Assembly: GCF_007558725.1 (NCBI RefSeq)
Contig: NZ_VLPL01000003.1
Location: 124,001-188,000 of the forward strand
Direction: 5' to 3'
Length of the DNA: 64,000 bases
Source of the DNA: Fluviicola chungangensis
GTDB taxonomy: Bacteria; Bacteroidota; Bacteroidia; Flavobacteriales_D; Crocinitomicaceae
Program-made: the position numbers and the translations under genes
Shown: one piece after another, positions 59,824 to 64,000 of the stretch
Position numbering within the stretch: the first letter of the stretch is position 1
Layout: every line of letters starts with the position of its first letter
Notes under the pieces: generated by a model
Seen by the model: only the letters and a program-made list of their open reading frames with translations
Told to the model about the DNA's origin: nothing
The model's database searches: none

Positions 59824-61299
59824 TTATTGAGTCCTTTGTTTCCATTTGACATATTCAGCTGCAAAGGCATCAAAGAAAAGCTGAGATGCAATACTTGCAC
59901 CCCGGTTCGTGAAATGGATGTAATCATTTCCGGCTAATCCTTTTTCGACCCAACTAGGCATGGAATTTTCTCCGCCCATTGCACTGAAAAGATCCCAATA
60001 ACATGCCCCGACGTCTTTTGAAACGCGTGTCATTTCCTGTACCAGGAACGGAAGCATTTTATAAGTTACACGCCCGTTTGCGGCTTGCATAGACATATCA
60101 CTCGGTCCGATTACAATGATTGAAGCAGAAGGACGGAGTTTTTTCAGGGTATGCAATTGTCCTTTGAATTGCTTCGCATACCTGCGCACCGATGAAGAAT
60201 CACTCATATAAGGAACGCCATTTCCTCCGAATTGCATAATGACCATTTCCACATTCAAGTCAGCATACATTTTCGATGCAGAATTGTGATCGATCTTTCC
60301 AAAAAAAGTACCACTTGAACCCCGCATTCCGATATTATCTACAAATACTCCGTAATCACTTTCCAGGGAGAACCCGATAATCGTGGGACTGACGGTTGAC
60401 GAGAATTCATAACGCAATTTCCCCGGTGTAGAAGGAAATTCGAGCGAAAGAACATGGTATTTTCCATCGTTTTCCAGGCTGTCTTCGTGAACCAATGTCG
60501 TTCCGTTATAGACTTTGATTTTACATGGTTTGAAACAGCTGGTGTAGAACATTTTCGCATGGTTGTACGTTCTGGCACGTGAATAAGCCGTTTTTGTGGG
60601 TTCAATTTCAATAAAAGCTTCCTTAAGAGTGGTGGAAGCGGACATTTGCACACTGTCCATTTCCGGAGTAAACCTGGCCGCCGTATTCATGGAACCGTAT
60701 TTCCGTGATTTCAGACTGGTACCGCCAAAAGCGGTATAACGGCTAAAATTGGGAGAGCAGGTTTGCTTGAAGGTAATGGTATTGTATTCGTTTTTGGCTG
60801 GAATTGTTCCCGGTCCGAATCCACCGAATTGCGTTTGCAAGCGTTGACGAATATAAGAAGTCATCCTATCACCTTCAATTTGGGAATCTCCGTAATGCAG
60901 GACACGCACTTTTTTTCCCTTTGCTGCACCATCTAATTTTTCGAAGAACGCATGAAGGGCCTCTTGTCCTTTTTCATTGAATTGAAGGCTGGTAGCAGCT
61001 TCCGCAGTTAATGTCCCGCCGGTAGGTGCGCCCATTTTCCCATCAGATTCAAAGGTGTTTTTGATGGTCGTGTCTGCTGCAATATCTTCTACATTTACAG
61101 TATCAACCTTTACAATTTCGGTAATATCTTTCTTTTCTACCGGTTTAGGTGGTGTCAGGGCGTCATTAAAAGTTAGGAAACGAACATCCATACCAAAAAG
61201 ATCAATAGTATCACCCTTAACCAAAAAACTAATACCACTCAATAATACCAGGATTCCGGCAAGGTAAATAAGAACATGAAAAGGTTGTAATTGCTTCAC
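59824..61299 (-). CDS. SGNH/GDSL-family protein with N-terminal anchor
   Basis: A 491-residue protein with an N-terminal membrane segment (FHVLIYLAGILVLLSGISFLV), a 90-residue low-complexity linker (PPKPVEKKDITEIVKVDTVN) and an SGNH domain. Block I is LHYGDSQIEGDRMTSYIRQ (Ser in GDS, about residue 138), block III VIMQFGGNGVPYMSD, block V NDYIHFTNRGASIASQLF. Likely a periplasmic O-acetyl transferase or esterase acting with the MBOAT protein. It lies first in the three-gene unit, 6 to 24 bases before the next gene. Confidence 0.85.
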   Translation of the reverse strand: MKQLQPFHVLIYLAGILVLLSGISFLVKGDTIDLFGMDVRFLTFNDALTPPKPVEKKDITEIVKVDTVNVEDIAADTTIKNTFESDGKMGAPTGGTLTAEAATSLQFNEKGQEALHAFFEKLDGAAKGKKVRVLHYGDSQIEGDRMTSYIRQRLQTQFGGFGPGTIPAKNEYNTITFKQTCSPNFSRYTAFGGTSLKSRKYGSMNTAARFTPEMDSVQMSASTTLKEAFIEIEPTKTAYSRARTYNHAKMFYTSCFKPCKIKVYNGTTLVHEDSLENDGKYHVLSLEFPSTPGKLRYEFSSTVSPTIIGFSLESDYGVFVDNIGMRGSSGTFFGKIDHNSASKMYADLNVEMVIMQFGGNGVPYMSDSSSVRRYAKQFKGQLHTLKKLRPSASIIVIGPSDMSMQAANGRVTYKMLPFLVQEMTRVSKDVGACYWDLFSAMGGENSMPSWVEKGLAGNDYIHFTNRGASIASQLFFDAFAAEYVKWKQRTQ

Positions 61300-61481
61300 T
61301 TACGTCAAAATTGTGCTACAAAATTAATCCAAATTGGGAATAGACCAATGTTTGTTTATTATCTGTAAGGAATTGAAGATTATTTGATGTATTAATGTGG
61401 GTTGCATCCCGATAGCTAACGGAATTGCGATATTGTGAACAGGCTAATATTTATAAGGCTTTCAGAAGTTTTTTGGCATTC

Positions 61482-61522
61482 TGGGGATAAGTGTAAGATT
61501 ATCCACCACTTACCATGGTAAT
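61482..61522 (+). repeat. 41-nt conserved element, copy B
   Basis: Begins TGGGGATAA, GTGTAAGA, TTATCCACC, ACTTACC and ends in TTACCATGGTAA plus T. It matches copy A (24621-24661) at 39 of 41 positions; the two differing bases are the centre of the palindrome. It lies in the divergent region between the SGNH operon and the YyaL-type gene. Confidence 0.85.
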
Positions 61523-61579
61523 TATTAATTGGCTATAAAATCCTTCCGAAAATTCCAGGATTCATTTCATGACTATTCG

Positions 61580-61587
61580 TAACTTTA
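61580..61587 (+). promoter_or_regulatory. -7-like box at the start of the YyaL-type gene
   Basis: TAACTTTA four bases before ATG 61592; same spacing to the start codon as TAACTTTG before prfB. Confidence 0.45.
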
Positions 61588-61591
61588 AGTT

Positions 61592-63550
61592 ATGGAACAG
61601 TACACAAACGAACTCATTCATGAAAGTAGCCTGTATTTGCAACAGCATGCCCACAACCCGGTAAACTGGGTTCCCTGGTCGAAGGAAGCTTTTGAAAGAG
61701 CCGAAAAAGAACGGAAATTGGTACTTGTTTCTGTTGGGTATTCTGCTTGTCACTGGTGTCATGTGATGGAACACGAATGTTTCGAAGATGAAGAGGTGGC
61801 AGCATTGATGAATAAACATTTTGTTTGTATCAAGGTCGACAGGGAAGAACGCCCTGACGTGGACCAGGTGTATATGACTGCTGTGCAATTAATGACACAA
61901 CGCGGCGGATGGCCGTTAAACTGTTTCACGATTCCGAATGGGCAGCCGATTTACGGTGGAACGTATTTTCCAAAAGAGCAATGGATGCATGTGCTGAAAT
62001 CTCTGAATCACACCTATATATCTGAACCGGAAAAAGTATTGGAATACGCAAAAGAACTTTCGGATGGTGTGCACCAATCTGATCTGATTGCAGTGGCAGA
62101 ACCTGTAAAGCCTTTTCCGGAAGATAAATTATGGGAATTGGTTCGAAGATGGCAGCCTCGCATGGATATGGTGGAAGGTGGTCCGACCACGGCACCGAAA
62201 TTTCCGCTTCCAAGCAACCTGGAGTTTTTATTGCACTACGGAATCCTGGAGAAAGAAGAAGGAGTTCAAAAATACGTACATCTGACCTTGCACAAAATGG
62301 CATTCGGTGGAATTTACGATCAAGTTGGCGGTGGTTTTTCGCGATATTCAGTTGATTTGTTGTGGAAAATCCCTCATTTTGAGAAAATGTTATACGATAA
62401 CGGGCAATTGCTGAGTGTATATGCAGAAGCTTATTCTCACACCAAAATTCCGGAATACAAACGAGTCTTGGATCAAACGCTCGGCTGGCTCGAACGCGAA
62501 ATGAAAAGTGAAGAGGGCGGATTATTTGCTGCTCAGGATGCCGATTCGGAAGGAGTGGAAGGAAAATATTATGTGTGGACAAAAGAAGAGATTGATACGG
62601 CTTTGGGCGAAAATGCGTCCTGGTTTTGGAAATTTTACAATCCGGGAAATAAAGGATATTGGGAGCATCAACAATGGGTTTTACTGAGAAATGAAACCTG
62701 GGAAGCGTTTTGTAAGAACAATCCATCCATTGATGCGACAAAGATCCAAGAACAATTGGATACCTTGTTGCATATCCGAAAAAAACGCATTGCCCCGGTT
62801 ACGGATACCAAATGTCTGACGGCCTGGAATGCATTAACCATCACCGGATTACTCGAAGCATTCAAAGCGACGGAAGATCAGGCTTACTTGAAACTGGCCT
62901 TGCAAATTGCTAAATGGATCCGGAAATACCAAACAACTGCTGATTTTCAGTTACTTCATACCCGCCAAAACGGACGTTCGTTCATCACCGGATTTTTGGA
63001 CGATTATGCCACAACGATTCAGGCATTTCTTTCACTGTATCAAATTACAGCAGATGAAGAAGATCTGAATTTTGCCAAAGAACGATGCAATTATACTTTG
63101 CAGCATTTCTACGATGAGGTATCGGGTATGTTCTATTTTACCGCAGATAATCACGACCTGATTGCCCGGAAAATGGAAATCAATGACAATGTCATTCCGG
63201 CAACAAACAGTATCATGGCAAATAACCTGCTCACGCTTTCCTTGTTGACCGACAACCTGGATTACGAAGCAAAATCCAAACAATTACTGCAAAATGTGAT
63301 CGATGGAATGGAGCAATACGGTTCCGGATATTCCAATTGGGCGCTCTTGTTACTGCGGTTCCAAAAAGAAGTGCGTTTGTTGACAATCCCGAAAACTGCT
63401 GATTGGAATGTGTTTAGAAAGCAAAGTTCACCGTTTTTACTGGTGCGTTATACCAACGATACTGAAGCAACGGTGTGCGCTGCAGGTTTGTGTTCGATCC
63501 CGATGGTGCATGTGCGGGAAGTAGAAGATTATTTGGAGAATTTGAATTAA
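61592..63550 (+). CDS. YyaL/SPATA20-type protein (thioredoxin-like plus alpha/alpha-barrel)
   Basis: A 652-residue cytoplasmic protein. The N-terminal thioredoxin-like domain (about 1-170) has [20 protein letters not shown] with the CxWC pair, then [12 protein letters not shown] and [11 protein letters not shown]. The rest is a six-hairpin alpha/alpha toroid like N-acylglucosamine epimerase-related proteins ([60 protein letters not shown]). This layout is the DUF255/spermatogenesis-associated protein 20 family. Bacterial members have no established reaction, though the barrel resembles sugar epimerases. Confidence 0.92.
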   Translation: MEQYTNELIHESSLYLQQHAHNPVNWVPWSKEAFERAEKERKLVLVSVGYSACHWCHVMEHECFEDEEVAALMNKHFVCIKVDREERPDVDQVYMTAVQLMTQRGGWPLNCFTIPNGQPIYGGTYFPKEQWMHVLKSLNHTYISEPEKVLEYAKELSDGVHQSDLIAVAEPVKPFPEDKLWELVRRWQPRMDMVEGGPTTAPKFPLPSNLEFLLHYGILEKEEGVQKYVHLTLHKMAFGGIYDQVGGGFSRYSVDLLWKIPHFEKMLYDNGQLLSVYAEAYSHTKIPEYKRVLDQTLGWLEREMKSEEGGLFAAQDADSEGVEGKYYVWTKEEIDTALGENASWFWKFYNPGNKGYWEHQQWVLLRNETWEAFCKNNPSIDATKIQEQLDTLLHIRKKRIAPVTDTKCLTAWNALTITGLLEAFKATEDQAYLKLALQIAKWIRKYQTTADFQLLHTRQNGRSFITGFLDDYATTIQAFLSLYQITADEEDLNFAKERCNYTLQHFYDEVSGMFYFTADNHDLIARKMEINDNVIPATNSIMANNLLTLSLLTDNLDYEAKSKQLLQNVIDGMEQYGSGYSNWALLLLRFQKEVRLLTIPKTADWNVFRKQSSPFLLVRYTNDTEATVCAAGLCSIPMVHVREVEDYLENLN

Positions 63551-63587
63551 CTAGCAGCACATTTATCGACAAATCCCACTAGATAAT

Positions 63588-63617
63588 TGAGGGCACGCGA
63601 TGAATCGCGTGCCCTCA
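63588..63617. terminator. Bidirectional terminator hairpin
   Basis: tgagggcacgcga (63588-63600) pairs perfectly with tcgcgtgccctca (63605-63617), four-base loop, between convergent genes. No T-run on either side. Confidence 0.65.
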
Positions 63618-63639
63618 GAACAGATTAACGGGTATCATT

Positions 63640-64000
63640 TTAGTTCTTCTTTTCTTCCGTTTTCAACATTTCGGGAGCTTTAATTTTAAATTGCTCCAGT
63701 CTCGGTTGTGAAACTGCCTGCACATATCCGTTGTTCGGATTACGGCATTCAAAGTTTTGATGGTATTCTTCCGCCTTGTAAAAAGCTGTGAATTTGACCA
63801 CCTCTGTGGTGATTCTTGGGAATTTCTTTTCTTTCAGCAAATGCTCAATATACGCTTTTGCATGATCGCGTTCGTAATTAGTTTGGTAGAAAATAGCCGA
63901 GCGATATTGCGTTCCGGCATCCGGGCCCTGGCGATTCAACGTGGTCGGATCATGGGAATCGTAAAAGACTTTCAAAAGGTCATCGTAGGAAATAACGGTA
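63640..64000 (-). CDS. msrA: Peptide methionine sulfoxide reductase MsrA, C-terminal part (5' end outside window)
   Basis: Partial gene running off the right edge; 119 or so residues are visible. FYDSHDPTTLNRQGPDAGTQYRSAIFY and AEEYHQNFECRNP match MsrA, which reduces methionine-S-sulfoxide in proteins. The catalytic GCFWC motif would lie beyond the edge. The final segment (LEQFKIKAPEMLKTEEKKN) shows no recycling cysteine, so the usual thioredoxin-resolving Cys is not seen near the C-terminus except ECRN. Confidence 0.94.
   Translation of the reverse strand, partial: TVISYDDLLKVFYDSHDPTTLNRQGPDAGTQYRSAIFYQTNYERDHAKAYIEHLLKEKKFPRITTEVVKFTAFYKAEEYHQNFECRNPNNGYVQAVSQPRLEQFKIKAPEMLKTEEKKN

Overview
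The window is chromosomal DNA of a Bacteroidota bacterium, most likely a member of the Flavobacteriales close to Crocinitomicaceae/Fluviicola (genus is inference). Support comes from three secreted proteins with type A C-terminal sorting signals, one giant SprB-repeat/PKD protein with a gliding-motility (type B) C-terminus, Bacteroidota-style promoters (TTG, about 19-20 bp, TAnnTTTG), a MoxR-Bat operon, the short Bacteroidota form of NuoG, and an SDR-type threonine dehydrogenase. No tRNA, rRNA, CRISPR array, transposase or phage gene was seen.

Layout. 1-2.0 kb: two aldehyde dehydrogenase pieces separated by an AT-rich four-helix-bundle (S23/IVP family) cassette flanked by inverted repeats. 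2-11.9 kb: mixed housekeeping genes (methyltransferase, gcvH, prfB, ArsC-like, arginine decarboxylase, TraB/GumN) and small unknown proteins. 12-14.7 kb: a DOMON/Ig-like secreted protein and an overlapping ankyrin protein. 14.7-22.1 kb: a tightly overlapping moxR-DUF58-unknown-batA-batB-batC-batD operon. 22.2-30.2 kb: a 55-residue membrane peptide, an M43 metalloprotease, rplU-rpmA, serS and the giant type-B surface protein. 30.4-33.7 kb: a lipoprotein, a TPR protein, a frameshifted lipoprotein gene and an outer-membrane-like protein. 34.0-46.8 kb: a complete 14-gene nuoA-N operon for complex I. 46.8-50 kb: unknown secreted protein, MORN/YwqK-like protein and threonine dehydrogenase. 50.2-52.6 kb: hgmA and hpd, two steps of tyrosine breakdown. 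52.7-61.3 kb: a minus-strand block with a glycosyltransferase, a serine hydrolase, lipB, and an MBOAT acyltransferase with two SGNH hydrolases. 61.6-64 kb: a YyaL/SPATA20-type protein and the C-terminal part of msrA.

The most notable non-genic signals are dispersed intergenic repeats. (1) A 41-nt element occurs twice, 37 kb apart and in opposite orientation. It carries two DnaA-box-like 9-mers, and a terminal palindrome whose central bases differ but stay self-complementary. (2) A tcttttcaatt-type motif flanks the S23 cassette as an inverted pair and recurs as solo copies, one of which supplies the -35-like TTG of the prfB promoter. (3) An agactcaagac-type inverted repeat directly abuts the stop codons of prfB and hpd. 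(4) A ccgcaaag/ctttgcg family and other hairpins lie at gene ends. These read as non-autonomous mobile or regulatory repeats rather than ordinary terminators.
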